64,000 nt of DNA from Isoetes taiwanensis (Eukaryota; Streptophyta; Lycopodiopsida; Isoetales; Isoetaceae). The stretch is taken from NCBI GenBank assembly GCA_021234155.1, contig JAJEKV010000002.1, forward strand, positions 34,698,128-34,762,127, in the 5' to 3' direction. The translations under genes were made by a program, and so were the position numbers. How positions within the stretch are numbered: the first letter of the stretch is position 1; each line of letters begins with the position of its first letter. A model generated the notes under the pieces. It made no database searches, was not told the DNA's origin, and worked only from the letters and a program-made list of their open reading frames with translations. Below, in pieces: positions 1 through 11,656 of this stretch.

Positions 1-330
1 TGCCGATGAACACACCACAAGATGCGTGCCACAGGGTCATACATCCAGAGGTACCGGACCTGCGAGGTCACCCTTTGCCCCCACCGCTGTCCCTCACCGA
101 CTAGGCACTACTTGGGTGGTGCATGATTGATATATTGGGATGTTTAGCATTTTATATGATTAGCACGGTTTGTCGGCAGGTGATTGTCGCTTACCCGTTT
201 TTCCCTCGAAAACCCTTTCTGGCGGGGTTTTTAATCCGGGCAGTAGTCCGCTTGCTGCGTTTTTGTATTGGGTCCCATAGACCGATTGGTCTCCGTGGAC
301 GATAAAAGTAACTTCCTTCCTTCCTTCCTC
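1..330 (+). mobile_element. LINE 3' end with TTCC tail
   Basis: This is the terminal part of a non-LTR retrotransposon on the plus strand. Positions 197-240 hold the T-rich/G-rich motif shared by three other LINE ends here (gtttttccctcgaaaaccc, then ggcggggtttttaatcc). It is followed by a segment reading gattggtctccgtggacgat and a short (TTCC)n tail at about 312-329. The same ending is found, inverted, at 57760-57870. No coding region is retained; the element enters from outside the window. Confidence 0.6.
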
Positions 331-1058
331 AGCAACCCCGGGACACTCCGACAATGGTGGATGTTCTGCCATATAAACTATTTAGTCCTCAAAAACCATT
401 GTTGGACGAGAATAATAGACTTGATATTGCAGGAATCTTTAGTCCTCAATAGCCAATGCCAGAGATCAGGTCTAACACATTTACCTTCCAAGATGGGGAG
501 GATCTGCAAAGTGCTCTAGACCTGCAAGTTCAATGATTTTTGCCTACATTTTGTTATTAGTTACAAACTATTCATTTTGAGAAAGGGATGACAACCACAC
601 GTATGACCGTGTCTATTGTGACATGGATACAATTGTTATAGTTAATAAAGGCCTTAGTCCCTGACACGGACATTAGATTCAGGGTTACCGCTACAACAGA
701 AGCGTTGTGTGGAGGAGAGAGTGCATACATTGGAAAGGGAATATGTTGAGGTGGGGGTACAGACATCTCCACATTCTCGAGTGGAGGAGACGCAACATCA
801 AGCTAGCGCAACACAAGCAGGCTGCCTCAGTGTTTGCTGCTACCAGGACCTCAAACTTGTTTATTATATGGGTTGAAGAGGCAAAGACCAATGCCCATTT
901 AGATGTGGATGAGGCTTTGCATTTTTTCACTAAAATCATGCATGTAAAGGTTGCTGGAGTTGTCTCTGCTACTCAGGTGGGAGTAGCAAGACCTTATCAT
1001 CCTCGACTTCTTTTGATTCAATTTCAAGGTGCTCTCAGCCGCTAACATGTTCTTCAGC
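331..1058. other. Unassigned intergenic DNA
   Basis: No gene is recognised. One 112-codon frame at 707-1045 lacks any family motif and has no splice or start context that I would trust. The stretch lies between a LINE tail and the first copy of repeat family A and is probably old repeat debris. Confidence 0.4.
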
Positions 1059-1540
1059 ATGGCAACCATCTCAGGGATACTAGCTTCTCAGTACAGGAGA
1101 ACCTCTCCCCTCTTCAATTGTATAATCGTTAGGAAGAACTCTGCAAGGTGAGGGCAATCTGCCTTTAAAAGAAATGGTTGATGTACAGAGAAGGCGCAAT
1201 AATCATTTTAGATCAATAGCACCTTCTTTTCCAGTCAATGCATGCATATGCCCCTTCTCGCCTGACAATCTTAGGTTTCCATCGACATGCTTTTGCATGC
1301 GAGACCACCTTACATCCAATGAATCTCAAGTTTATATTAACATGCAAAGGTCCTTCTAACCAGTCATTTCACATGCATTTATTTTTCCTTTGTTGTATAT
1401 TACTCCTTTCTTCTTGTCGCCACCCTTTTGAGTTGTTCAAGACGGCATGCTTTTTTGGCCACATACAACATACAGAAGATGAAGAAGGCATGAATTTGAG
1501 TAGATTGCATCAGCATGTATATGCTTACTTTCTTTTGTGG
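1059..1540 (+). repeat. Repeat family A, first part (copy 1)
   Basis: A run beginning gcaaccatctcagggatact recurs at about 10530-10910 with high similarity over some 380 bp. The copy is cut by the LINE at 1554-9862. Its continuation after the LINE (9876 onward) matches a third locus at 32735-33330. There the uninterrupted wording cttactttcttttgtggccc is seen, which confirms the empty site. No protein family is recognised, so this is a dispersed non-coding repeat, perhaps a non-autonomous LTR element. Confidence 0.65.
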
Positions 1541-1553
1541 CCACATAGGTCTT
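1541..1553. repeat. Target-site duplication of LINE (3' side)
   Basis: The 13-mer ccacataggtctt is identical to 9863-9875 and directly precedes the T-run that is the poly(A) tail of the minus-strand LINE. Confidence 0.9.
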
Positions 1554-1569
1554 CCTTTTTTTTTTTTTT

Positions 1570-1930
1570 GAAGGTAAGAATTGGTTTTTCCATTACTCAA
1601 GAAAAATAGTACATGGTTGATCTGCTAAACATAGCATAGATCACTGAAACAAAATGTCCCTAGATTGTGTCCATCACCATGAGGTGACTGGAATGGAGGA
1701 CTAGTCCAAAAATGTAATCAGACTTACAGCTTGACCTGTTAATAAGTCAGAATTAACAATTAACAGTCTTTTGATGAAGGGAAAAGAGTCACGACCCCAG
1801 CAAATTTCTGTAATTACCTGTATTAGCTAAAACCAAAACAAGATTAGGAGGCAAGGTTGAGCAAAGGATGTTCAGGCAGATGAGAAAACAATCCCAGAAG
1901 TTCCAATATAGGCTTAGGATATTGGTAGGT
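1570..1930 (-). other. LINE 3' untranslated region
   Basis: Lies between the last reading frame (ending at 1931) and the poly(A) tract. No open frame of note is present on the element's strand. A polyadenylation signal could not be singled out with confidence. Confidence 0.6.
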
Positions 1931-2324
1931 CTAGGAGCAGAGGGAATCCAATTTGGCATTGAAATATGCATAGAAAGGTGCAGCAGATCCAAAAATGTAG
2001 GAATCTTCTTCCTTGTCAGCAGCGTCATCAATGCAAGAAGACTCAGATCCACATAAGCAGAGTAAGGAACCATATAGATCTGCCAAAAGTCTGTGTGTAT
2101 AGTACTGCTCCCTGTATCTTATGAACTGATTCACTGACATGTAACGGTCATACATAGATAAAAAGTCAAACATGCAGAACATCTGGGTCACTTCTCTGCA
2201 GAAAGCTTCAGGTAGACTTGACTTCATGCCTATATCAGATTGAGATGTATTTATGCTGCTCCAGAAGGGCTCAAGTTCTTGGTCTGCATCATTCTTGATG
2301 TCATCCATCTCTCCAAGGCTTTCT
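1931..2324 (-). pseudogene. Unidentified reading frame at the LINE 3' end
   Basis: Downstream of the zf-RVT frame, in another frame, about 130 codons read as ordinary, well-balanced protein with few low-complexity runs (for example SLPEAFCREVTQMF, FLSMYDRYMSVNQFIRYREQ, EEDSYIFGSAAPFYAYFNAKL). I do not recognise the family. It is open back to about 2650, but the upstream part overlaps the zf-RVT frame, so the believable portion is 1931-2324. It could be a third LINE domain reached by frameshift, or a host exon carried along by the element. The composition suggests real coding history; function is unknown. Confidence 0.45.
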
Positions 2325-5300
2325 TTACACACTCTCAGATATGCTAGAATCATCACAAAAAGCAGAGTTAGAATTAATAACACATAAATTAGAGACAAAC
2401 AAATCGAAAGCCCCCCTAAAGGCACCAATTGAGTCCCACTTCCTGTTATATTTGTCAGCCAATTTCCTTTTGTGAGCTGTTGCAGTAGATTCAATGTCAA
2501 GCTGGAAATGCATCTTAATCCAAAAGATAGAGAAGTTCTTTTTACCATACACAACTCTATTTCTTGCTTTCCAAATATTCCATAAGGCAATGAACATAAT
2601 AGTATTGGCAAAGGCACAATTGTTTTGAATATAGGATAAGAGATTGCCATTAACTTTCATGGGGAAGAGGAATCCTAGCTTCTCATTGAACCAAGACCAG
2701 AAAGAGTTAAGCTTTGGACATAGAAAAATGTGCTTAGTACTCTCTTCCATGCTGCAAGCAAGCTGGCAATTTGGGGAGATGTTCTCATATCTTCTGGAGA
2801 CCATTTGTAATGTAGAGATACTCTTATTTGCCAGTAACCACATAAAGAAACTTATCTTAGGGAAACAATAAGAGTGCCACACTTCATTAAACAAAATCCT
2901 GCTATCCTCTTCAGGGATAGACCATTTGGAAGAAGCTTTTGAGGGAGTAGTAGATTCACTAATGATTGAGTAGATCTTACTTACCTTATAATGACATCTG
3001 CCATCCAAATTCCAGTTAGTAGCTTTAGGCACCACATTATTAAGCCAAAGGTAAGGAAGAATGGGTAATATATCTTTCTGTCACTTGATGTACCTTGCAA
3101 TATTCTCTTAAAGGCTGTCCAGGAAATAAATTTACCATCTAAATAAAGATCACTCAGCAGCCTAAAACCATGATCATTCCACTTTTTATAAATTCTTGGG
3201 TGCCTCAAGGCCAAAACATTGCTTGCATGATCACTAAGGATAGGATTCCAGAAAATAGACATTTGAAGGTTAAGATCATTGAGGGCAGCATATTCAAAGC
3301 AAGTTTGAACTTTATTCCAAGCCATGATTATATTCCTCATGAGAGGGGAAGTATTAGGACCAGGGTGAAGATTATTGAAGCAGGAATCAGGCAGGATATG
3401 ACTTAAGGAAGGGTGACCGTCCACCTGAGAGCTCTGAAGCCAAAATTTTACAAATTGAGAAGCAGGACTAGAATTAGACACAAGAGAATTCCACACATAT
3501 TTCCCAGCTAGAGCACAAGCTTGCAGATGAAGATCCTTACAACCAAGACCACCACTTTTCTTAGGCCTTGCAACATAATTCCAACCTACTAAGTGAGACC
3601 CCTTCCATATGAATCTTCTTATAAGTTTCTCAATTTCCTGATAGGTAGCTTTAGGAGCCACTAGGGCAGAAGAAAAGTAAATGTGAGAGCTAGCAAGGAC
3701 TGAATTAGCAATAATAGTCCTACCTGCAAAAGATAGACCCCCTCTAAAATGATTCAACTTCTTCTTAATTCTATCAATGATAGGTTGCCAGAGACCTTTC
3801 AAGGAGGGATTAAGAGATAGAGGCATTCCCAACAAAGTAGAAGCTTGGTTGCAATTAAGGACCTTGATATCAGCAAAGTTTGGCTGGATATTATCTCCTA
3901 TGATAACAGATTTGGCCAGATTTAGATTCACACCAGAGGCAGCTGAGAATTGCTTAATAATTTCCAAGAAAGCTTCAATATTAGAGATCAGCATCAAGGA
4001 AGGCAAAGGTATCATCAACATATTGAGAAATGGTAAGACAATCCTCACTGTTTGGCATTTGAAGACCTCTAATCTCCCCCAGATTTTTTGAATGAATTAC
4101 TTCCCTTGTAAGCATCTCAGCCACAATTAGGAAGAGGTAAGGAGCAAGGGGGCATCCCTGTCTCACACCCCGAGAAAGAGGGAAGAACTGAGAGGGAGAT
4201 CCATTGACAATGACAGCAGAGTTTGAGTGAATATCCAGACCATGAATTAAGAGCTTGAGTTTAGGATGAAAACCAAACTTAGTGAGAGCAATGTCTAGGA
4301 AATCCCATCTAACAGTGTCAAAGGCTCTCTTGAAGTCAAGTTTTAGAAGCACACAATTTTGGTTGGAGACTTTATTCCAATGAAGACCCTCCATGGCAGT
4401 AATATAATTGTCTAAAATAAACCTCTTGGATAAGAAGGCAGATTGATAATGTGAGATATTTTTCTGAAGATACTCTTTGATTCTGTTGCAATGACTTTGG
4501 CACAAATTTTATAGGAAGTATTGGTGAGAGATATAGGCCTCCAATCCAAAAAAGCAGATGGATTATCTATCTTAGGTATAAGAGCAATGAGGCCAGCAGA
4601 GATAGATGAGTGCAGGTGATTATTTTCCCAAAAGCCTCTCACCATTGAGATAACATCATCTTTCAAAAGATCCCAGAAGTGAATGTAGAATTCACTAGGA
4701 ATGCCATCAGGACTAGGGGATTTACATTTACTAAAAGATCTTAAGACCTTAAGAGTTTCATGCTCAGCAGGAGGAACAATAAAAGAATCATCCATAGTGT
4801 CAATAGGAGTAGGGATAATCTTATCTATCAGATCAAGAAAATTCCTTTCTCTTGAGGAGTCAATATCTTGAGAGGCAATTTTAGAGAAAAGAGAGGCATA
4901 GTTGTCATGAAAGAAGGATCTGATAATCTTTGGATCATCCAAGCATAAACCAGCATCAGTTCTAATTTCAGTAATAGAGTTTCTCAGCAGCCTAGCTTTG
5001 GCTACTTTAAGAAAGAACCTTGAGCTACCACAATCCATTTCTTTGTTAAATTTGACTTTGCACTTGATTGTTGAGCTTTTAGCTTCAATCTCCTCTATAC
5101 TTTTGAGGTAATTTTCAACTAATTCTTCACCCACTTGCAAGTTAAGATTGTATGGATCATCCTGCAGCAGGGATCTTATGTTTCTCATGTGAGTTAACAA
5201 GTCCTCTTTCTCCTTCAATCTGGTGAGATGCTTCTTCCTTGACCATTCTTTAATCCAGCTTTTGGCTTTCTTGATCTTAGCATAAAAGCTTTTCATAGAT

Positions 5301-6137
5301 TGATGACTGCAATTAGATTGAAGATCAAGATAGAAAGCCTTGAAATCATTCACAAATGATTCATTTTCAAGAAGAGCACAATTGAACTTGTAGGGAATAT
5401 TACCATCTCTTGGAATTTGAGTCAATTGCCTTGTACACAAGAATTGTGGCTGGTGATCAGAAATTATATTCCCTTCATCACTTGTAACAAAACAATTATC
5501 CCAAAGAGAAGAGTTAGGACTGCAGACATAGAATCTATCAAGAGCACAGTAGACCCTCTTATCCCCTTTTTGTTTGTTAGACCAAGTGAAGGAGGCTGTA
5601 GAAGAAGGGACATGCACAAGGGAGGAATCAGAGATAAAACTATTCCAATTACATCTCTCAGAGAGGCAGACATATTAATGTTATTCCCTAATTTCATGTT
5701 CCATGAAGGGGTATTATTAAAGTCCCCTCCAACAATCCAATCCGAGATAGTATTATTCTGCAACCAAGAGTTAATTTCAGTCCATAGCAACTCCCTATCT
5801 TTGGGGCAAGTTGGGGCATAGATGTTAATAATACCAAAAACAGAATTTTGATACTTGAAGGTAACAGCTTGCCACAATTTAGAAGGGGAATTGAAGAAAC
5901 TAAGATGCTCAAGGCTTTTCCAGATCATAATGATGCCACCACTTCTACCATTGGCCTCAATCCGGTGGAGTGAGATCCCGATAAATCCAAATCACCAAGA
6001 TTAGAGGTTTCAAATTTTGGAAGTTTAAGTTCTTGAAGCAAAATCACATCAGCATTATAGTTCCTGATTTGAGAGATAGCTCTTTTTCTTTTAATAGGAC
6101 CTTTAATTCCTCTAACATTCCAAGATAAAATCCTCAT
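2325..6137 (-). pseudogene. LINE ORF2: endonuclease-reverse transcriptase, frameshifted
   Basis: ORF2 would nick target DNA and copy the element RNA by target-primed reverse transcription. It starts with MRILSWNVRGIKGP at 6137, the usual opening of the apurinic-type endonuclease domain. The catalytic-region motif IVGGDFNNTPS lies in the next open segment (5464-5928). The reverse transcriptase follows, with SPSPDGIPSEFY, LIALIPKI, DFKRAFDTVRWDFL, RGVRQGCPLAPYLFL and the active site QYVDD (4412-5617 and 3981-4505). Thumb and connection sequence such as GRTIIANSVL is at 2981-4048. The zf-RVT domain with CSMEESTKHIFLCP is at 2325-3035. The segments occupy different frames, so at least four indels break the protein. 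The catalytic aspartates themselves are still present. Confidence 0.9.
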
Positions 6138-6193
6138 TATACTTTGAGCTTAGAAAAACAAGAAAAAGGAAAAGGAAGCAGCAAATCAGAAAG

Positions 6194-8905
6194 TTAAATA
6201 TATCTCTTTTTCTTTTTCCCTTTTCTATGTTTACTTCTAGTATTAGCAGCAGGAGTATTAGTGAGGTCAGCAAGAGTTGAACTATGCTTCTTATACTTAG
6301 AGGCATTGGGCCTAAAGGATTCAGATTTAGCAGTTAATCCAGCAATACAGAAATCAACAAGAAATTGATCCCCTTCCCAATTTTCTTTATCATTTGCATT
6401 TTCAATCTCATCTTCACTAATATCTGAGGATCCTCCAGGAATGAATTCAAACATTCTATTTTTAGGAGAGACAGGAAGATTAGGAAGATTATGCATAAAA
6501 GATGGGGAAAGAGAAGAAACATGACCTGGATTGTTGTTTTCCTCAGGCTGAGTTAGGTCTTCTTGCAGGACAACAATAATTTCTTGAGTAGAGTCAGCTG
6601 CCAAATTCTTATCACTATCCAACCAATTATTATATTCCAGGCCAGTTGCATCCCTTTCTGGAGTATCTTGTACAATTTCTTCATCCATAAGATTATACTG
6701 ACAGTAGTGTTGGCCATGTGCACTGAGGCCCTCTTGCAAAGATGCCAGCTGTTGAGCAATTTCCAAGGCAATATTTGAAGGATGAGAGGGGGGATCGATC
6801 AGGGGCTGGTGAAAGATCAATAATTGGGGATTGTATAGGGTTCAGCTTGCCTTCACATGGTTTGCTCAACAAAACCTCCAAATCAAGTTCAGGATTAAGG
6901 TTAGCTAATACCTGGAATTGGTTAGAGTTACCAATTAAGTGATCAGCAGCCATCTCTTGAACCTTACTTGATTCAGCAACATTCGTTGGGAGAATAATTT
7001 GATTGTTCTCCATTGGTGAAGTAGTAATAGGAGCTGGAACAACCTCCACCAGAGTATCTTTGGGATCAATCATAGACTGTTCATTCATAGACTGTTCATT
7101 TTCCAACCTATTTTGTTTCAGAGATTTACCATGTTTATTTTTCTTGTTTAATGGATCATTCTTAACCATGTAGGAATCGAGAATATCAGCATTCTCCTTG
7201 TTCTTGGCAGAAAACTTTGCATCCATAATAATTTTGTTCAATGTGTCATGCAAATTACTGATTTTTGAGAAGTTGTTATCCTTATCAGTGGTTTTGGCAG
7301 AATTTTCATGGTTCTGCAACACATTGACTTGCTGAGCTTTTACCATTCCTGAGGGTCTTCACAAAATCACCTCTAGGCTTTCCTTTATTAGATGCTTCCT
7401 CATTCTTAAGTTCTGCTTCTCTTAACTGCTTTCTTCTTTGAATTCTTTTGTAGCTGCCATTAACTTTAGTCCACTGAAAATTGCTATCCTTGGAGATAAT
7501 ACATGGATCACCAAGGTCAGGGTCTTGATGATCAATAACTGATCCATTTGAATTTTGCTTAATCTGCTAACTGTTGACCTTATTACTGATATTGACTTTT
7601 TGGTTGACCTGCTCATTGACTCGACAGTTATCAGATAACCTTATAGGAACATTAAAATTTTGCTCACAAGTAGCTGATAAATCCTTGCAGGAATCGTACC
7701 AAAAGTGTCTAGCCTTACAATTTTGGCACTGAGGTGGCAAGCCTGACCATCTCAAATCCAGAAAGGCTTCTTTCCCAAAAACATCTTGAAAGGGGATGTG
7801 GAGGGGAATGTCTTTGGAAATATCAAGCTGGACAATGGAGCGGGGTGGTCTATAGGGGGAGAATTCAGTGCAAATATAGGAACCAATTGAATCAAATAAG
7901 AGTTTAAGACAGTCCTCATTCCAGTATATTGGGTTTAGACCATGAAGGGTGGTGGAAGCAACACAAAGATTGTCCAAATTGGCTACTTCAAATTTAGGAT
8001 CCCATTTAAGAAAGGTAAGTTGAAATGATTCAAAAGCCATTGGACCATGATTTAAAAGAAAATTTGCAGATCTTTTACTGCCACATTCAATCATAATATA
8101 TGGGAAGTGAAGCCAGTAGACAGCATTTATAAGCATACCCTTCATTAGGGTTTTTTTGAGATTAAAGAAGGGCCTTCAAAACATGCCAACTAAGCCAAAT
8201 GAAGATAAATGAACTACTAATCATATTTCAGAGCCTGACGGGTCTAGTCAGCAAAACTGTTATAACTAACTCACTGGATCACATTTTTTAGCATAACTAT
8301 TGATAGAAAAGTCCAAATGAGCTCTCGTTTAGTGCAATAGATAGATCTTGTTGAGATCTTTTCAACCTTAGGTGCTTTGCACATATTTTAACCACTTATG
8401 TTTGTCAAAACTCCAAAAAATATGGTTTTTACCATTTTTTTACTATCCTACAGGGCTAAAAGATATGCAAACCACCTAAGATTGGAAAGATCTCAATGAG
8501 AGCTATGTATTGCACCAAACAAGAGCTCATTTGGACTTTTCTATCAACACTTATGCTAGAAAATGTGATCCAGTGAGTTAGTTATAACTGTTTTGCTGAC
8601 TGGATTACCAGTTCTGTTTTCTGATTGGTAGTTCATATAGCTTAGTCAGCAATTCTTAGAAGGCCCTTTTATGATCTCAAAAAATCCCTAATGCTGAAGG
8701 TTCAGGCAGAAAGACCAAAGCTTGTCTAGTTTAATCCCATGCTTATTAGTTTTAACAATTACAGCAGAGTCATGGAATGAGCTTAATTTTGCATGAACAG
8801 AAGGGAGATCTAAGGAAATACCGTTGAAAGTAGCCTTTTTCTGGCACTGAATGGACCCTTGAAAGGGCGGATATCTCCTAGGATCTTGTCCATGGTAGCA
8901 TCAGA
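6194..8905 (-). pseudogene. LINE ORF1: DUF4283-type protein, broken by MITE and frameshifts
   Basis: ORF1 proteins of plant L1 elements coat the element RNA. The frame opens near 8905 (MSSDATMDKILGDI), shifts frame near 8845 and continues as KATFNGISLDLPS up to the MITE at 8688. It resumes at 8145 with the second half of the DUF4283 fold (FLLNHGPMAFESFQLTFLKW) and a knuckle CQNCKARHFWYDSC. The knuckle spacing is C-x2-C-x3-H-x5-C, one residue off the standard C-x2-C-x4-H-x4-C and without the usual glycine. A long hydrophilic tail in two further frames (6693-7346, then 6194-6820) ends in a basic stretch, KHRKGKKKKRYI. Family assignment is strong; the exact start is uncertain because of decay. 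Confidence 0.75.
8148..8688. mobile_element. Foldback MITE with ~240-bp inverted arms
   Basis: A 541-bp element whose two arms are about 90% inverted copies of each other. Left reads GGGTTTTTTTGAGAT...; the reverse complement of the right end reads GGGATTTTTTGAGAT.... Inside, ttataactaactcactggat and its complement mark the arms clearly. It has no coding potential. Flanks are TA on both sides (8146-8147 and 8689-8690), compatible with a Tc1/mariner-type duplication. Because the flanks are themselves partly palindromic, the exact border and superfamily remain open. It interrupts LINE ORF1. Confidence 0.8.
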
Positions 8906-9389
8906 AGACATTGGTTGATCCGATCTTTTATCCCCATAAGCAATAGGAATTTCGAGGACGGGATCAATGCTTGGAAGCCGGCCTAAGAAATCCGGATCCT
9001 TGGAAAGATTATCCCAGCATGGGACTCTAAAAGATAACGGATCTATTGAAGGCTGCCCAATGCATGAGTTAGCGAAATTACCAAAGAAAATGAAATTTTT
9101 GGGATTTTCATGGAAGGATCTTAACTATTTAAGAAGCTCGGGTCGATCAGAGGGCGCGAATTCAGCAAAAGCATGAAGAATGGAGAGAAATTTAGGGTAA
9201 TTTTTGCTTTTGAGAGCCATGCAGAAAGAACCAGGTGAAAACTACAAAAGCAGAAGGAACATGTGCGAATTGGCAGGAGGGGAAAACAAAGGCCAAGGAA
9301 AAAAACAGAGGAAGAGCCTATCTAAATTTGAGAAGTCGGAAAGCCACACTCAGTACCAAATTGAAAGAAACCAGACGCCAAGACATGAA

Positions 9390-9695
9390 TCATTGTTCAG
9401 AGTAGACTTTTACCACAATCTTGGAATCAGCCCAATCACAATGAACATGAAAAGTGCCCGAAGCAGAGACTTCTTTCTTTCCAATGAACTCCTGTAGCCA
9501 AGATTCTACAATCTTAACTTCAAATTCTATTGAACTCGGAACAAATGAATATTCAGGGGCAAATAATTCTTCAGGAAAATGCTGTTCAGAGATTAGCGAA
9601 TTCCACAAGTCAGAGGGAGAGCCTTTCAAATAACCACAGGTCAATCTCGAATTTTGCTTGATAATTGTGAAGACATTGGTATCCATTTGTGGCAT
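9390..9695 (-). CDS. Small ORF in LINE leader, unidentified
   Basis: A 101-codon frame in the LINE 5' region, same strand as ORF1 and ORF2 and upstream of the ORF1 start. It reads MPQMDTNVFTII... and contains an acidic, aromatic-rich middle. I recognise no domain. It may be the decayed N-terminal part of ORF1 or a leader ORF. Between it and 8905 the sequence has no convincing open frame on the minus strand. Confidence 0.3.
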   Translation of the reverse strand: MPQMDTNVFTIIKQNSRLTCGYLKGSPSDLWNSLISEQHFPEELFAPEYSFVPSSIEFEVKIVESWLQEFIGKKEVSASGTFHVHCDWADSKIVVKVYSEQ

Positions 9696-9862
9696 TTGAT
9701 GAGGGGAATCATGAGAATTGCAAGCCCCTACAAGGTTGGCAATCTAAATCCCACAAATTGTCTTCAGAAGCAGCTTGAATTAGCACAGCAGATCAAGATT
9801 TGAGTTTGAATCAGATAAGACAAAGCAATCAAGAAAAATGGCGCACATTGTTGACGTGTTCA

Positions 9863-9875
9863 CCACATAGGTCTT
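9863..9875. repeat. Target-site duplication of LINE (5' side)
   Basis: Exact second copy of ccacataggtctt. With 1541-1553 it fixes the LINE borders and shows that the insertion is complete at its 5' side. Confidence 0.9.
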
Positions 9876-10910
9876 TTCACATGAGAGCCTTACCTTTTCT
9901 CTAACGTAATAAAGCACCTAAGGTTTGCAAAAATGCGTGCAATCTTTCATGTTCCCTTTTCTCCAAGGTAATCAACTTCTCTTTGTTTTGAGGTTCTTGG
10001 CATATTTACTTGCTCTTGAATTTGCAATGGCAAATGGTTTTGTAATCATGGTTCAATCCCAGATAAACATCGATTGTAGGTGTATCTATGTTGTATTGGC
10101 TCTATAACTATGACATCTATTATAATGGGTTTAACTTCCATTCTTTGAATTTATTGATGTCCCTCATCCTTATAATTCCCTCACAATTATTTTGGTGTCG
10201 CACAAAACGTATAAATATATGACCATTTTGCTATGGTTTGCATATGATTGTAACAGTTCTTGGTTTGGTCATTGTTGAATACCACATTCAACATTGTACC
10301 GCCTCATCCTCCGAGTCCCAGACTCCCCCCACCAGTGCAGAAGAATCCCTGATTCTTCTAAGAATGCTCTTAGAAGATCAAATGCAATTCAAGAATGGAT
10401 TACAGAGAACTCTCTTTGCCAAAAACATGTTGATGCCGTCCAAAAAGGCTTCTTTAAATACTCCACCAAATTGCCTGGTTCTTGGATCAATGGAAAGCCA
10501 ATGGGCCGAAACCCTAAATCGACCCTTGGCAACCATCTCAGGGATACTAGCTTCTCAGTACATGAGAGCCTTTCCCCTCTTCAATTGTGTAATTGTTAAG
10601 ATGAGCTCTGCAAAGTGAGGGCAATCCGCCTTCAAAAGAAATGGGTGGTGTACAGAGGAGGCGCAACAATCATTCTAAATCAATAGCACCTTCTCTACCA
10701 GTCAATGTGTGCATACAGCCCTTCTCATCCGGCAATCTTAGGTTTCCATGGACATGCTTTTGCATGCGAGATCACCTCACATCCAGTGAATCTCAAGTTT
10801 TTATTAACATACTTTTGCATGCAAAGGTCCTTCTAGCCAGTCAATCTCAATCTTCATTTCACATGCATTTATTTTTCCTTTATTCTATATTACTCCTTTC
10901 TTCTCTTTGC
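9876..10910 (+). repeat. Repeat family A, second part (copy 1) plus first part of copy 2
   Basis: 9876-10530 continues the repeat interrupted by the LINE and matches 32735-33330 (shared runs include ctccaaggtaatcaacttct and agaactctctttgcc). From about 10530 the sequence returns to the family A beginning seen at 1059, so two units stand head to tail. Short open frames here (10238-10618, 10294-10599) have a counterpart at 33058-33447. They share a phrase around AIQEWITENSLC, but their frames are not maintained, so I do not call a gene. Confidence 0.6.
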
Positions 10911-11656
10911 CTAGATACGTGCCTCCTGCCGCTTTGGCGCCTGCCGCTTTGGCGTGAGCGCCTAGGCGCCCAGGGGCCCATGCCCAAGAATCAGTAGAGG
11001 GGGTAGCATCAATCATAAGCACGGCACGGCAACAGATTGGGACGGTTCGGCAAGAAGCAGGGATTTGGGATTAGGCAGTACCATAGCAAACATCTTCACC
11101 CGTCGACTCAGCAAGGAGCGTTGGCAAACCAAGTCTCCAATTCGACCGACATCTCAGGCGTCATGCCCTAGTAACTCCAAGTAAGCACCAAGATACAGTT
11201 CCAATTCAGGTTTGTTCTGCAGCAACGCCCCGAGGTCAACAGAGACCCCCATCCGCAATTTTGGCCATAGGCATCAGGCCCTGAGGGCCTTCAGGTCATG
11301 CTCGGGTAAATTCCTATCAGGAGTAATCAGCAAGATACAAAAACGTGGACTTCATATCTCAGATTCCGCTCAGTTCTCCAGCTACGCCCCGTGGTTGTCA
11401 TCTGCCATCTGCCATGTCGGCCATAGGTACCAGGTATTAGCTTCGTTTGAATTCACCTAGACTGTATTGTGCCCGGTGTTGTTCACCAGGCTACTTCCCT
11501 AGCTTTGATTTTCATATAGAGTTTCGAGTTCCCACAGCCCAGTTCGTTGGCACAGATTTTTCAATCAGCTTCAGCCACACAGATTTCTCAATCAGCTTCA
11601 ACCCTGTTTATTTGGTTGGGAAATCATAACACATATCTCCACTGCGCCCATATCCC
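10911..11656 (+). other. 5' region of a LINE-like element
   Basis: Similarity to repeat family A stops near 10910 and a GC-richer sequence begins, including ctgccgctttggcgtgagcg. No long frame is present. It leads directly into the ORF at 11657 and is read here as the leader of that element. Confidence 0.35.

Larger units (their letters stand above)
1554..9862 (-). mobile_element. Long L1-type LINE, 8.3 kb, with 13-bp TSD
   Basis: This minus-strand non-LTR retrotransposon is bounded by identical 13-bp duplications (1541-1553 and 9863-9875). It has a 14-nt poly(A) tail, read as T at 1556-1569. From its 5' end it carries about 0.95 kb of leader with a small ORF, an ORF1 with a DUF4283-like nucleic-acid-binding domain and a degenerate zinc knuckle, and an ORF2 with endonuclease, reverse transcriptase and zf-RVT domains. 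An extra 3' reading frame and the 3' UTR follow. Both ORFs are broken by several frameshifts and ORF1 by a MITE, so this copy is not autonomous. The insertion split repeat family A. Confidence 0.9.

Noticed and set aside
10021-10080. tRNA-like box ggttcaatcccag
   Set aside because: No cloverleaf or A-box partner at the right distance, and the word recurs only as part of repeat family A.
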